From assembly GCA_037178625.1 (NCBI GenBank), contig CM074127.1, forward strand, positions 5,084,001 through 5,148,000: a DNA stretch of 64,000 nt, given 5' to 3'. The notes beneath the pieces were generated by a model, which was not told the DNA's origin, searched no databases, and saw nothing but the letters and a program-made list of their open reading frames with translations. Below, one piece after another: positions 34,986 through 46,300 of the stretch. The position numbers and the translations under genes were made by a program. The number at the start of each line of letters is the position of its first letter. Position 1 is the stretch's first letter. Source of the DNA: Skeletonema tropicum. Its lineage: Eukaryota > Bacillariophyta > Thalassiosirophyceae > Thalassiosirales > Thalassiosiraceae.

Positions 34986-36605
34986 CTAATCAAAGCTTTT
35001 CCCACTTGATTTTCCTTTCTTCATGAACTCCTCTACTTGTTCTTCCCTGAACAACAGTTCCGCCTTGACATCATCCAACTCTACCTTGGCAGCACATAGA
35101 GCCTTTTCCAACAGCTCCACCTGAATAGCAAGAGGTAAATCTCTATGCTCCAGGCTACTCGCACCCAAGATTCTACTAATATTCTTATCACGACATTCCA
35201 AAGCCAACAACGGCTTGGCAAGAGTCTCCTTCCACTCTTCCACACAAGTCTCGACGCATCTAGCACGTAACACATTGTGAGTGTTAGACATATCCACACC
35301 AGCCTTTTCCTCACCAGCCACAGCCACCTTTAACAATGGCAATGCTGCCTTTCGTGATACTGACGGCATAACCTCACTACGTGTACACTTCATCAGCAGT
35401 GACATATCCACGGAGCCTCCCTGCGTTTGACAATACTTCAATACAATGTCAGAAAGCTTCCTCGATCGACATTTGAGTCGCGGGGATGCAAATATCCGCT
35501 CAAACGACGAGGGTGATAATTTCGTTAGAGTGCGTCGATTGATCTCTTCAATATTTTCAGCCAATATGGCAATCGAAGCAAGTTCCAACTTTTCATCATG
35601 ATATACTATTGCCTCGGACAAGTAGGTCGCTGCTGTATCCAAACTAAAGTCACCTCGGATAAATGCCGATGTCTGTTTCCACAGTGGACGCATTCCAAAG
35701 TAATGAGCCAAATGTCGTACTGCCGTGGCGTTTTTGGTTGTGAATTTGATCATCTTTTCGGTGTAAATGTAGTCCAATAAGGCAGGGAACGAATCAGCCG
35801 CAGATGATTCGAGTGTTATGTGACTCGTACTTGTGGCAAATTCAGAAAGGTGGCTTTGTTTGAATAATGTGGCAAAGTAGTCAGATCGACGTGGACCGAC
35901 AGATAAGATTGCCTTGTGAACGTGATAGCATTTGACATTATTTGTCTTGCTGCTGTCATTCTCCTTAACCCCTTTACCCCCTTGTTTGTTATTGTATTTA
36001 TTATTGTGCTTCCCACCGTGACTCTTCAACGCTGTTTCGCTCTCTTGTTCATGAACAATCTTCTGTACTTCAATAGTCCAATCACAAAAGTTACTAGGCT
36101 CATCTCCCTCACTCCAAGTCAATGGCTCTTCCTGATCTCCATCATCATATTCCCATTCATCATCTTCATCCAAATTGAAGTAATGATCACCATCATTCTT
36201 GACACTATCCTTCTTGTGTAGCGTGTCCAATATCGAGACGGGGTTACCAATCATCATCATCTGTTCTTCTGCAGTTTCTTGAGATATCTCAATTTCAGAT
36301 ATACTCACAATATGAATATTATCATCCGTCACATTATACTGATACGTCTTGATCTTGACAATCGTATATTCTTCCAACTGTCCACTTTGAACCAAATGAG
36401 ACAAATGTGTGGAAATGACTACTTCGATGGAATTCGTGCCATCGGAAAGAATTGCCCAGTAGATGTCGGTCAAGGCGTTGGCGGGCACGCGTCGTATGTT
36501 GATGATTTGTAAGGTGGGCTGTTTGACGTGTCGTCCTGATTTGATGCCTTCGGATTCGATTAGGTCGAGTATGCCGTTGGTGGTTAGCAATGATGATGAC
36601 GACAT
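34986..36605 (-). CDS. RPA70 N-domain plus BTB/POZ protein
   Basis: 539 residues from the ATG at 36605; the frame is open further upstream, but that part looks non-coding. Residues about 5-110 match the N-terminal OB fold of replication protein A large subunit: GILDLIESEG, PTLQIINIRRV, YWAILSDGTNSIEVVISTHL, IVKIKTYQYNV. An acidic and Gly/Asn/Lys-rich linker follows, then a BTB/POZ domain (about 225-330: CYHVHKAILSVG, FATLFKQ, FPALLDYIYTEKM), a BACK-like helical part and a coiled-coil end. RPA70N binds DNA-repair partners or DNA; BTB domains dimerise or recruit Cul3 ligases. The combination suggests a DNA-damage or chromatin adaptor, by inference only. It is divergent from the amidohydrolase gene. 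Confidence 0.82.
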   Translation of the reverse strand: MSSSSLLTTNGILDLIESEGIKSGRHVKQPTLQIINIRRVPANALTDIYWAILSDGTNSIEVVISTHLSHLVQSGQLEEYTIVKIKTYQYNVTDDNIHIVSISEIEISQETAEEQMMMIGNPVSILDTLHKKDSVKNDGDHYFNLDEDDEWEYDDGDQEEPLTWSEGDEPSNFCDWTIEVQKIVHEQESETALKSHGGKHNNKYNNKQGGKGVKENDSSKTNNVKCYHVHKAILSVGPRRSDYFATLFKQSHLSEFATSTSHITLESSAADSFPALLDYIYTEKMIKFTTKNATAVRHLAHYFGMRPLWKQTSAFIRGDFSLDTAATYLSEAIVYHDEKLELASIAILAENIEEINRRTLTKLSPSSFERIFASPRLKCRSRKLSDIVLKYCQTQGGSVDMSLLMKCTRSEVMPSVSRKAALPLLKVAVAGEEKAGVDMSNTHNVLRARCVETCVEEWKETLAKPLLALECRDKNISRILGASSLEHRDLPLAIQVELLEKALCAAKVELDDVKAELLFREEQVEEFMKKGKSSGKSFD

Positions 36606-37156
36606 GATGATGTTATGGATATGGGTTATGGTGATGTACACAAGTTGTGCGCAAGCCAATGTAATAATAGAGATGCCTTTTTGAAATAGCAAATCGATTT
36701 TTAAACTTCTTCGCCGAACTTTCAAAGACCTTGATGCACGCTTTATTTCGAAGGAGATGCGATGCAATGCTCGGCAATGACTTCTCAGGCATAGATTTAT
36801 TGGGATGCATGGCAGACAAGATGTGCATGCACACACATCATGGCTGGCGGGGGCTGGGTTGCTCATCACATCAAATCTATCTTTCTGTGACCAACGAAAA
36901 AAGACTGAACAGTTTTTTATTTTTGCGAAAGCACATCCACGTCACATTTCTCTGCTTCGGTGCTCTTATGTGCGTGCTCTGTGGTGCTCTATTCATCAGC
37001 TCTTTCCATTATTACTTCGAAGTACGCAGCTTACAAGAGAGCAGCTCTTGAAGCAGAGGAATAATTGTTAAGGGAGTTTAAACTTAGAGAGTAGAGGCAG
37101 CTACAGCAACATCATTATAGGCAAGGATAGTTTTTATCAAACAACAGAGTCAAACA
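36606..37156. promoter_or_regulatory. Shared divergent promoter region
   Basis: A 551-bp spacer between start codons of the RPA70N-BTB gene (minus) and the M20 hydrolase (plus). No gene is seen; short frames here lack features. Confidence 0.45.
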
Positions 37157-38743
37157 ATGATGGCTGAAGAAAAGAAAGACGATGATCATCGCAACACTGG
37201 TTGGCTAGACGAAGAAATGAAGAGCATTCATTGGCCAAAATCAACAGAACAAATTGATCCAATCTCATTGAAACAAGCTGCTCAATCCTTCTTTTCTTCG
37301 TCAACAACATCATCCGATGATGACACACTACAAAATAGCATCAATCATCACTCAGCATCAATCGAACCATTTCTCATCTCCATTCGACGAGTATTACATC
37401 GTTATCCAGAACTCATGTATCAGGAACGCATGACATCCCAAATTGTACAGCGTGTATTGACAGATATGGGTATTACGGATTTTACAGTTGGGTGGGCGAA
37501 GAATATTCATTCCAAGTATTATGATGCTGCGACTGGTCAAATTGTTGTAGTAGAAAACGACAGCAGCAGCGATAATGGGGAGGAATGTAATGATGGTGGA
37601 GGACACGGTATAGTTGTCGATATTGGATCAGGTCAAGAACCGTGTATACTACTTCGTGCTGATATGGATGCTTTGCCCATTGTGGAAGAGACTCCTCTCC
37701 CTCCCGATCAGCAGGGGAAGGATAGTGCGAAATTTCATTCCAATCATTATGGAAAGATGCATGCCTGTGGCCACGATGCGCATATGACAATGTTACTGGG
37801 TGCTACCTACCTAATTAAATCGTTGGAGGATGAACAGAATAGTAAAGATGGAAAGTTTCCTTTTCCTGGAACTATCCGAATCATCTTTCAACCAGCCGAA
37901 GAAGGGGGAGCAGGAGCAAAGCGTATGAGGGAGGAGGGAGTATTGACGAATTTCCCTCCGGTCAAATATGCATTTGGGATGCATGTTTGGCCAACCTTGT
38001 TAAGTGGCCAAGTGGGCGTCCGATCAGGGGCAATGATGGCGGCTCAAGACAACTTCACATTGGTTCTTAGTGGCGTAGGGGGGCATGCCGCTTTTCCACA
38101 TCTTTGTCGTGACCCAGTCGTAGCAAGTTCAGCGTTTGTTATGAATGTTCAAACACTGGTAAGTCGGGGAATGAATCCATTGGAAAGTGGTGTTGTCAGC
38201 GTAACACATATTGATGCTGGTACGGGAGCACATAATGTTATCCCGGCGGATGCGACTATACGAGGGACTATACGAGCGCTCAGCGATGATGCATTATCGC
38301 AGTTGCGGGAGGGACTTGTTCATGTTGCAACAAAAACAGCAGAGGCGCATGGTTTGAGTTTGACTTTTACTGAGTTTGCAAAGGATGGTTATCCTGCGTT
38401 AATGAATGACGATGGATTGTTCCCTCTTGCCTCAAGTTGTGCTGGATTGGTGAGTGATAGTGGTAAACACACGCCTGTTGATCCTACAATGGGAGCAGAG
38501 GACTTTGCCTACTTGGCACAAGGGGTCCCGGCAGCATTCTTCTTCTTGGGCCAGGGCGGTGATGGACAAGGAGATGCAGCGACCAGTGGTTGTGGGAAGT
38601 GCTGTGGTCGTGTGCCGACAAATCTTGGTCTGCATCATCCGAAATTTAACTTGGATGAGGAAGTAATGAAGAGAGGAGTCGCACTGTTTTTGAACCTCGC
38701 ACTAAGATCTTTGAAAGAGTTGATTGAAGTGGATGAAGATTAG
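37157..38743 (+). CDS. M20 amidohydrolase, ILR1/hippurate hydrolase-like
   Basis: A 528-residue zinc/manganese-dependent hydrolase of the M20D group, which splits amide bonds of N-acylated or conjugated amino acids (plant ILR1-type enzymes free auxin from its conjugates). Metal ligands and core motifs are present: RADMDALPI (about 167), HACGHDAH (about 200), FQPAEEGGAGAK, FGMHVWP, the dimerisation part GVGGHAAFPH, GAEDFAY and LHHPKF. It looks complete, with no signal peptide, so probably cytosolic. There is a 60-residue charged N-terminal extension, and an insertion rich in Asp/Glu/Gly (about 130-155) precedes the first metal motif. A GQGGDGQGD-CGKCCG stretch near the end is unusual. The substrate is unknown. 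Confidence 0.92.
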   Translation: MMAEEKKDDDHRNTGWLDEEMKSIHWPKSTEQIDPISLKQAAQSFFSSSTTSSDDDTLQNSINHHSASIEPFLISIRRVLHRYPELMYQERMTSQIVQRVLTDMGITDFTVGWAKNIHSKYYDAATGQIVVVENDSSSDNGEECNDGGGHGIVVDIGSGQEPCILLRADMDALPIVEETPLPPDQQGKDSAKFHSNHYGKMHACGHDAHMTMLLGATYLIKSLEDEQNSKDGKFPFPGTIRIIFQPAEEGGAGAKRMREEGVLTNFPPVKYAFGMHVWPTLLSGQVGVRSGAMMAAQDNFTLVLSGVGGHAAFPHLCRDPVVASSAFVMNVQTLVSRGMNPLESGVVSVTHIDAGTGAHNVIPADATIRGTIRALSDDALSQLREGLVHVATKTAEAHGLSLTFTEFAKDGYPALMNDDGLFPLASSCAGLVSDSGKHTPVDPTMGAEDFAYLAQGVPAAFFFLGQGGDGQGDAATSGCGKCCGRVPTNLGLHHPKFNLDEEVMKRGVALFLNLALRSLKELIEVDED

Positions 38744-38853
38744 ATGCTGTTGGAGTAATTTCGTTCATTAATGCTTAATCAATAAGAATAAGAAGTGTTT
38801 ATGACCTAGACTGCGATATCGAGACACATCTCCAAGATATGCCATCGATCATC

Positions 38854-41800
38854 TTAATGACCATTATTTCTTCGCTGCTGCTGCTTTTCCATTCGAGCCC
38901 TCCTTTGCTTCGCCCTCTTCAGTTCTTCTTTCCTGTACTCATCTGCTTGCTCATGGCTAGCTTTAATTTTCTCTGTCTGACGAAGCCACTCTTCATAGTT
39001 TTGCGCCGCATTACCACCCTCGCGTTCCAACCGTTCAATCTTTTGCCGTTCTGCGTCGAGCTTTTCCATTCGCTTTTGTTCAAGTTTCTCTCTCCTCTCA
39101 ACTTCCTTCGGGTCGTAGTAGGCAGTGCAATTATATTGAGTTGCATTGCCACGATTGTGCCCTTCTTGTCCACATGCTCCGCATACCTTTGCTTTCTTTG
39201 CTCCGGCTATGGGCTCAGGCTTTTTAGCAAATGAAGAATCAGAACGGTTATGCGACGGGGAAGGCTTCGTGGAGCTCGATGGATAATACGCAGAAGGACC
39301 AACGATGTCATAGCTCGAAGAAAGGTTTGCAATAGCCGATTTCTTTGCCGGACCAGCAGAGCCACATATGCAAGCAATGTCAGATGATTTATTGACGAAT
39401 GTGCAAGATGAACAACGCCAAGCTTCACAAGCATCACAAACTTCCTTATCATTTTGCATCGTGCATACAGTGCATTCCCATTTTGTGGTGGATTCAGCAG
39501 TAGAACTGACAGTAGGAGATGGCTTCAATCTCTTTACCTGGTGATGGACACTTCTGGATTTAGGGCTCGATAATTGACCAAACCTCTTGAGTCGAGCTTC
39601 CCTAACCAAATCGCTTTCCAGACTAGTAGCTGCCGACCGTTTCCTTGACGAGGCAGCTGCTGCCGCAGCCGATGGCATCTTTGTGGCACTAGGCCTAGGC
39701 ATTGGGCGTTTCATTGACGCGACGGCAGGCACAGATAGAGATGTACTTGCCTCCAAAGATTCATTTCTGGAGACGTTTGAAGTTGTTCGACTAATATTGA
39801 GTTGCGGCGCTGCTGTGGATCTTGAAGTTGTAACAACGGAGTTGCCATCTCTCTCTAAACGTCGTTGGATGTCATCGGCAAATTCAGCCCTCTGAACAGC
39901 TCGAATTCGAACACCAACAATTATCTGCAACCAGAGTGTAAATGCCATCAAATGCCTGCGCGAGATGATGGAAAAATCTTCATTCCCAACCAGTGTCCTC
40001 AGTTTGAGAACAGATTCAGAGTGAAAATCATTCATATTCATCTGTTGACTCTCGTAGTCATCAGTAATTTTTGCGGACGCTTGCATCTCTTTCCAGACTC
40101 TCTCAATTGATTTGTGAAAGGTATTGTCGTATTCGGACCATTCCCGTAAGATGAGCATGTATTTGTTTCCACCCAAGGCAGACTCTCCAACACTAGACGC
40201 TGCTCTCTTTCTTCTTTTTCTGGGTGAAGTGATACTAGAGGGCGGAAACATGGAATCTTGTGATTCATTCAATAATTCAATTATTGAGCCATCATCACTT
40301 TTGTCCGTGTCGTCACTATAGCCTCCTCCTCTAATGTGACTAACATCAATCTCCTGAGATTCGCATAGATCAATACAGTCATCATCGTTTGGTGGTAGCG
40401 GCAACGGATCTTGTGACTCACATAGATCGATGCAGCTTTCGTCGGAAGCTTCATCTTCAGAGTCATCAATATTTATAATGCAATTTCTGTCAGACTGCTG
40501 TTTGCCACGTTTAGAAACATTTGAATCGAGCATTTCAATATCATCGTCACTTTCCTTATCACTATCGCTACCGTCAAGAAAAATCGCATCACTTGGTGGT
40601 TTGGAACGTTTGCGTGGCCTAGAAGGCCTGACTTCGGGCGCTGAATTTTGCTGGTTCGTGATGTTGTTGTCGTGACTGATGCCCAGAATAGTAGTCACCA
40701 AACGTTGTTCCCATTTCTGACCCTTGATAATAGAGGCAAGTGCTTTGACGTCGACATTGTGTACATTATTGGGTATTTGTACAGGTTGGTTTTCGTCGGC
40801 TGATCTCCTTCTTGCATTTGATGCGTACGTTTCATATGGAATATTGCCATTCATCGAAGCAGTAGATTGTAACAACGACCTCATATCGAGCAATGATTCA
40901 CAAGATTCGTTGAAGCACTTCGTGTAGTGAATTAGCGCTCCATGCTCAACCTGAAGTCGAGTTAGTACCCCCTCAAGGACATCTTGCCGGATGCCATGCC
41001 TTTCCTCCAATGACTTACATGCACTGCAGCACTTGCCTAGTGTGCATTTCGTGGCAGAGCGATGAGCTCGATCGCTGCCAAGGCACCGCTCGCCTTCAAC
41101 GATGAACAATATCTTAGAGCATCCACATCGTTTCATCTTGCAAAGTTGACAGTTTCCATTGCATCCATTACCATGCGATCCTAGCTTGACGCACTCGAGA
41201 CGTTGTGCAGCTCGACCTTTTCCGAGACAACTATCAGCAAGATCTGACCATGACTTACGCTCTATTACAATAGGAAGAATGCACTCTTGTACTCCACTTC
41301 GATCCAAAAAGAGATAGTCACCTGCAAGAAGATCACGTTCAACAAAAGATACATTCTCATCTTGGCAGCGTTGCTTGAGGCGTCTCAAAAACAAATCGTC
41401 TTCGCGATTGTCTAAAAACAATGTCAAATTGTTCATTGATGCACCAGCTCGCAAAGTTGTTTGCACATTCCACTCAGGTATAGCTTTTCGCACTGCTTCA
41501 TCAAACTCAGCACAGAATTGTCCTAGTCGCTCACCCTTTGTAAGAAGACCCCATTTTTCAATCTCATCTCTGCTACTGTCACGTATAATCTCCTTTCGAG
41601 CAAGTTGCTTTTCCACCAAGCCATCCATGCAAGCAAAGGCGGACCGTCCACGGATTCTTCCCTTGTCGTATAAATTCGATCGGCATCTTCTCTGAGCCTG
41701 ACGTTTCAATTCATCTTCGGTAAGAGATAGTAAACGCCGCCCATTTGAATTTTTGTGTTTTGCATGCATGGATAGATGAAGTGCGGCCAGGACAGAGAAT

Positions 41801-42843
41801 GGACCTGATGCGTATTGTGGAAAATACAATTTGGACTGACGAGACCGAGGAGTGGAAGAAGGCTGACGTGACGTAGAACGTTGTGGTGACGAAAAATCCA
41901 TCAGTGATGGAGAAGACTGCCTCGAATTAGACCGTTGAGGGGATGACAAATCCATCAGTGAAGAGTTGTTCCTGCTTCTCGATTGCTGTTGTTGACGGGG
42001 ACGAGGCGGTAACGACCGAGCCGGTGACGAAGAGTTGAGCGATTCCAAATGTTCAGTCAAATACGCATCTTCATCGTTGATTGTTGCCGACACTGATCGA
42101 TGTCTATCAGAATCTCTTCTAACAAATTCCTCAATATAATCCTCTGCAGTAGAATCATATCCTCTCCGTTGTATCCCCTTCATAAGATCAATTTTCTTCC
42201 ATAGCATTATCCAATTAGTTGATGCTTCACCATTATTTTTGAAGGGTTTGAATAAATGCTCTTGAGAGCGAAAAGCTCTCGATCCATTGCCATTCCCCTT
42301 GAAAACATTGTGCTCTTGCAATGCATCGTATAGACTCTGACAATCATTGCACCGGGGTAAATCATGTACAGCCCACCGGTCTTTTCTTTGCACTACAGCC
42401 TTCATGATGGCAAAATTGATGATTCTTGCCTTAATCTTTTCATCCGTCCAACTGCCACTCACCCACATAGAATGCTCGGAATTGTTCCGCACATCTGTGG
42501 ACACCTCCAGCAGCTTCTTCAACACACCCGGATGACGCCTCGTGTAAGATAATTTCTTTACCTCCTCCAAATCTTTCAAACAAGCAGATAAAGCCGCCGA
42601 TATAGCTGGACTATTGCAACATTCCAACGTATCATCATCTTGAAAATCTTGACTCGCCACCGAGCTATTTAATGGCAATTCTCGCCCGTCAAAGTAAAGG
42701 CGTGTCTTTGATCCATTTCCAGCGGTGGAATATTTTTCTTGAATCTTTTCCAACCGTTCATGAGAGTCTATTGTTATCGTTTCTACTTTGTGTGGAGCAT
42801 GATATGCAGCGGTTGGCCGCACTCTCAGCCTTACTTGAACCAT
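38854..42843 (-). CDS. XPF/MUS81-like ERCC4 nuclease with Ub-like and Zn fingers
   Basis: 1329 residues in one exon from the ATG at 42843. Residues 1-75 resemble a ubiquitin-like fold (VRLRVRP...RLYFDGRELPLN). At about 475-640 lies an ERCC4 nuclease core: LTLFLDNRED, AGDYLFLDRSG (about 508), IERKSWSDL (about 525), with an inserted Cys-rich segment (CNGNCQLCKMKRCGC). MUS81-type enzymes cut branched DNA. Acidic stretches hold SUMO-interaction-like motifs (CIINIDDSEDE, SCIDLCESQ, DCIDLCESQ, SIIELLNESQ). Two RanBP2-type fingers (WECTVC...CDAC at about 1121; WRCSSC...CICG at about 1140) and a CCHC-like knuckle (CGACGQEGH, about 1221) lead to a long basic coiled coil. It is an unusually large, multi-domain member; the partner subunit is unknown. 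Confidence 0.85.
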   Translation of the reverse strand: MVQVRLRVRPTAAYHAPHKVETITIDSHERLEKIQEKYSTAGNGSKTRLYFDGRELPLNSSVASQDFQDDDTLECCNSPAISAALSACLKDLEEVKKLSYTRRHPGVLKKLLEVSTDVRNNSEHSMWVSGSWTDEKIKARIINFAIMKAVVQRKDRWAVHDLPRCNDCQSLYDALQEHNVFKGNGNGSRAFRSQEHLFKPFKNNGEASTNWIMLWKKIDLMKGIQRRGYDSTAEDYIEEFVRRDSDRHRSVSATINDEDAYLTEHLESLNSSSPARSLPPRPRQQQQSRSRNNSSLMDLSSPQRSNSRQSSPSLMDFSSPQRSTSRQPSSTPRSRQSKLYFPQYASGPFSVLAALHLSMHAKHKNSNGRRLLSLTEDELKRQAQRRCRSNLYDKGRIRGRSAFACMDGLVEKQLARKEIIRDSSRDEIEKWGLLTKGERLGQFCAEFDEAVRKAIPEWNVQTTLRAGASMNNLTLFLDNREDDLFLRRLKQRCQDENVSFVERDLLAGDYLFLDRSGVQECILPIVIERKSWSDLADSCLGKGRAAQRLECVKLGSHGNGCNGNCQLCKMKRCGCSKILFIVEGERCLGSDRAHRSATKCTLGKCCSACKSLEERHGIRQDVLEGVLTRLQVEHGALIHYTKCFNESCESLLDMRSLLQSTASMNGNIPYETYASNARRRSADENQPVQIPNNVHNVDVKALASIIKGQKWEQRLVTTILGISHDNNITNQQNSAPEVRPSRPRKRSKPPSDAIFLDGSDSDKESDDDIEMLDSNVSKRGKQQSDRNCIINIDDSEDEASDESCIDLCESQDPLPLPPNDDDCIDLCESQEIDVSHIRGGGYSDDTDKSDDGSIIELLNESQDSMFPPSSITSPRKRRKRAASSVGESALGGNKYMLILREWSEYDNTFHKSIERVWKEMQASAKITDDYESQQMNMNDFHSESVLKLRTLVGNEDFSIISRRHLMAFTLWLQIIVGVRIRAVQRAEFADDIQRRLERDGNSVVTTSRSTAAPQLNISRTTSNVSRNESLEASTSLSVPAVASMKRPMPRPSATKMPSAAAAAASSRKRSAATSLESDLVREARLKRFGQLSSPKSRSVHHQVKRLKPSPTVSSTAESTTKWECTVCTMQNDKEVCDACEAWRCSSCTFVNKSSDIACICGSAGPAKKSAIANLSSSYDIVGPSAYYPSSSTKPSPSHNRSDSSFAKKPEPIAGAKKAKVCGACGQEGHNRGNATQYNCTAYYDPKEVERREKLEQKRMEKLDAERQKIERLEREGGNAAQNYEEWLRQTEKIKASHEQADEYRKEELKRAKQRRARMEKQQQRRNNGH

Positions 42844-42933
42844 CGTTCCGGATCGATACTATGTGAATGTATTGTAAAGAGCGATTGTCATGGTGAAAAG
42901 TGAAAACCAAAAATCGATTATCGATTCTGAGCT

Positions 42934-43109
42934 CTGAGTTTTGAGAAATCCGAAAACCCATCGCTGTTCTTCGAGAGAGAGTTATTGGTGACCGATGAGG
43001 TCCAAGAATCTCATTCAAACGGTCTTGTCGAATCTATGTAATGTAATGTTGTTGTAACTATTGCCCCATTCTACTTTGGTTATGAGCGTATTCCGCATGG
43101 AATTAGAAC
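42934..43109. repeat. Repeat segment X, copy 1
   Basis: 176 bp, repeated at 49100-49275 with a single visible substitution. Here it precedes segment Y with a 98-bp gap; at the other site it directly follows Y. Confidence 0.88.
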
Positions 43110-43207
43110 TTTATAGACGGATACATTGCAAAAAAAAATCCAACACGAAATCCACAGAATAATTTTGTCATCATGACACATTTATGTTACAACAACAAGC
43201 ATTGCAG

Positions 43208-43388
43208 CATTTAAAGTGGGACGCCTCGCTAGCTGGGAAGTGGTTACTCCCCTACTTGAGGTAATGCGTAGAGCTATGGAGGAATTAGTAATCGGGCCGA
43301 TGCCCTAACTATAATTTGTTTTATCACCATGATGAACACCATCGTATGGAGCCTCGTATTGGACCTGCGGTGTGTGCTACTTTGATTG
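43208..43388. repeat. Repeat segment Y, copy 1
   Basis: 181 bp, repeated at 48919-49099. The two Y copies face the same way and flank the 5.5-kb retroelement debris. Confidence 0.88.
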
Positions 43389-46300
43389 GTTTATAAGACC
43401 CCAATAGCTTTATTAACAGCTACTACGAAGCATATGAATAAGCCCACGGCGGGCAATGTCTCCTTGTGATCGAGAGGAAGAAGATGAAGTATGATTGGCA
43501 GCTATTTCAACTGGACCACGCCCAGCATAAAAAGGACTGGACCACGCCCAGTGTAAAAAGGAGCGATTCAATTGCTTAATCCACTGAACGCTGTTCTCTC
43601 TGGAGGGCAGCATAATGAGCACCAACGCATGAGGAGCGACGTTACGTGCAGGTGGAAGAAGTGGAAGAGGTGGTGGCCGTGGGGGACGCGGACGTGGCAA
43701 TGCTCGTGGTGCTGGTGGTCGAGGTACGACAATCCCTCCAGCACCAATACGAACACCACAAACACCATCAACAACAATGTTGGAGCAACGCAATTGCTCA
43801 GTCTACTGAACACTGTTCTCCTTGGAGGCAGTAATGGGCAGACATTCGATGTCAACGCATTTGGAGCGACGTAAGCTGCAGCCCAGGGTGGGGGGCAACA
43901 CGCATCAGGAGCGACGAACACAGCAGCAGCCCACGCATGAAACGCGACGTTACCAGCAGTAGCCAACAACGCATGAGGAGCGACGTTGACAGCAGCCGTT
44001 CAAGGGGGTCACGCATCGACACCCGCTGCGAGTGCAGGTTCACTTCCTCCTATTCGGACGGATCGTGAGCTTGCCGAGGATAAGTCATCCCTCACCCAGA
44101 AGGATGTCAAGTGTTTCGTTGAGACCTTCAATGGCACAGCTTATACACTGTCCATAGAGCAAGAATGTAAAGTAATGTTATGCGAAGTTAAGCTGGCGCT
44201 CCCGCTCTTGCAGCGGCAATGAGCGCACACGTGATTATTGACGACGGCCGCAGAGTCGTCTGTAGAAAGTTTGAACATGGCCTTATGTGCCCGTTTGTTT
44301 ATGTAGCAACTAACCTTGAATGATAGCAGTGAGAACAGGTAATCCAAGACCTTTGGGAAGGAGCCCCATCAACCTTGAATGTATGCAGTGATGCCGCGGC
44401 GTCAGTGGAGAAGGTAATCGAAGACCTTTGGGCGTAACTCATTAACCTTGATAGAGCTAGATGACTAGCAGTAGCAATAAAACCGTTTTTGCGCAGATGG
44501 ACTAGCAACAGTAATGTGACAGTGGCAACGCAGACGCGTCAGTCAGGTGACTAGGTAATCGAAGACCTTTGGGAAGATGTCCCATTAACCTTGACGGTAA
44601 TAATTCATAATGCTTTTGTCTGCAGGCGGACCAGCAATAACTTTTTATGGAGTTTTCATCGTGTTGACGGATGGCGTTAAACTTGTTTCCTTGTTTCTCT
44701 AAACATGGCAGCACCAAGTTCACGGGGGAAGAAATTAGATGTCCTCATCTTTGTGGATACGTCAACGCTTCCCCATTCTCTCTTGTTTACAGTAATGCTA
44801 ATTGAAGAGAGGTCAATGGCTCTTGGCGACTCTTTGACATCTACACGACATGGCACGATAGCTCTCCATCTGAAAGCGCATAGCTCTGGCAGCGACCAGA
44901 TAGTTAAGAGCGCCCAATCTTTGAGCAGGACTCCAGATGAAAGTGTCAGCGGTTACAAAGGTAGTAGCCGCGCGGAGGAGTGACATCAAATGATGGTGTG
45001 CTCGATGTATTTTGTGAAATTCGACTGGATGAACTTGATTCCCGACTGGAAATGTATTTCAGTCCTATGAAGTAACGCTTGGTGTCGTCCGCCGTTGACA
45101 ACGCTCAATACGAATATTCTGCATGGCGTCGATAGGGTGCTATGTATTCGAAATGTCATATGTCTCCAATTTGACGATTAAAGTTTAGCTCCAGACATGC
45201 GTGAACGACGTTGCTCTTGTGGAGAGTATCAGAATGATAGACAGGGAGAAGCCGATCACGAGACCTGTACTCGAACCGTCTAGAATAACGCTGAATAGTA
45301 CGCCAAATGCATTCAGAGAAGCTCTGAACTCTGAAATTGACGAAACGGCAGCAGTAGTCTGATGCCAACATACGCACGAATCTCATGCCCTGTACATAAT
45401 GTCTTCTTTGTACATAATGTCTTTATCTTTTGCACACGCAGGTGTGTTGTAATTGCAATGATTGTTGAACTCTTTGCAGATTCTAACTCGCGGGTACTAC
45501 CATGACTCTCAGGCAGGGTTCGGGGTAGCAACTAAAAGAAGCACAATCTCATCTGTTTAACGAATGCTGTCAGCATTTGCCGTTGCTGGCACACTTACAC
45601 TGCCATGTGTTATTTTGGACTCGGGATCTAACAAGTCATCTCACAATTGTAATGACTTACGGGGCAGTGATGTTGAGGTAAATCATCACATACAGTTCGA
45701 TCGACGGACTGTTTATCAACCATGGAAACTTTTTATGCACAACAGAGCAACAAGAATTGCCTCGCCGACAAGCATACGTGAGCAAGTAGCTCCACGCACA
45801 ACTTCACACAGCTGATAAGAGACGAATGTCCATTGGATTGACAAGAGAACAATATGACGATGAAAGACATATGCGCAAGCGCAAGGAAGATAAATGCTTG
45901 ATACGCGAGCACCTTCTATGCAAGGATAGATACCACTTTGAACGCAAGTGTAGAGCAGGTTTCGGTCTGTTTCTATCGATTGATCTCAAGGAAAAGACGT
46001 ATTGCAAGATGCAGAACCAGCAAGGTCGACCTACTTAAGGTGGCATAATAGCGAAGTGAAGCCATATTTGAAAGAAGTGAAGCCATATTTGAAAGTTGGC
46101 ACAATAAAGGAGACTAAAATTGCAGAGTGGATTATCTGGAGGTTGTAAAGAGCTCATTACATGACGCTCAGACCTTTTAGGTATGCTCAAGAACGTCGGC
46201 GCTGACACCCGAAGTGGAATAGAAGTGCACATGAGTCGAACCCTTAGCAAGTTGGCCAAGCCATCATTCGACAAGAGCTCATATCGTACGTGCCGAGAGG

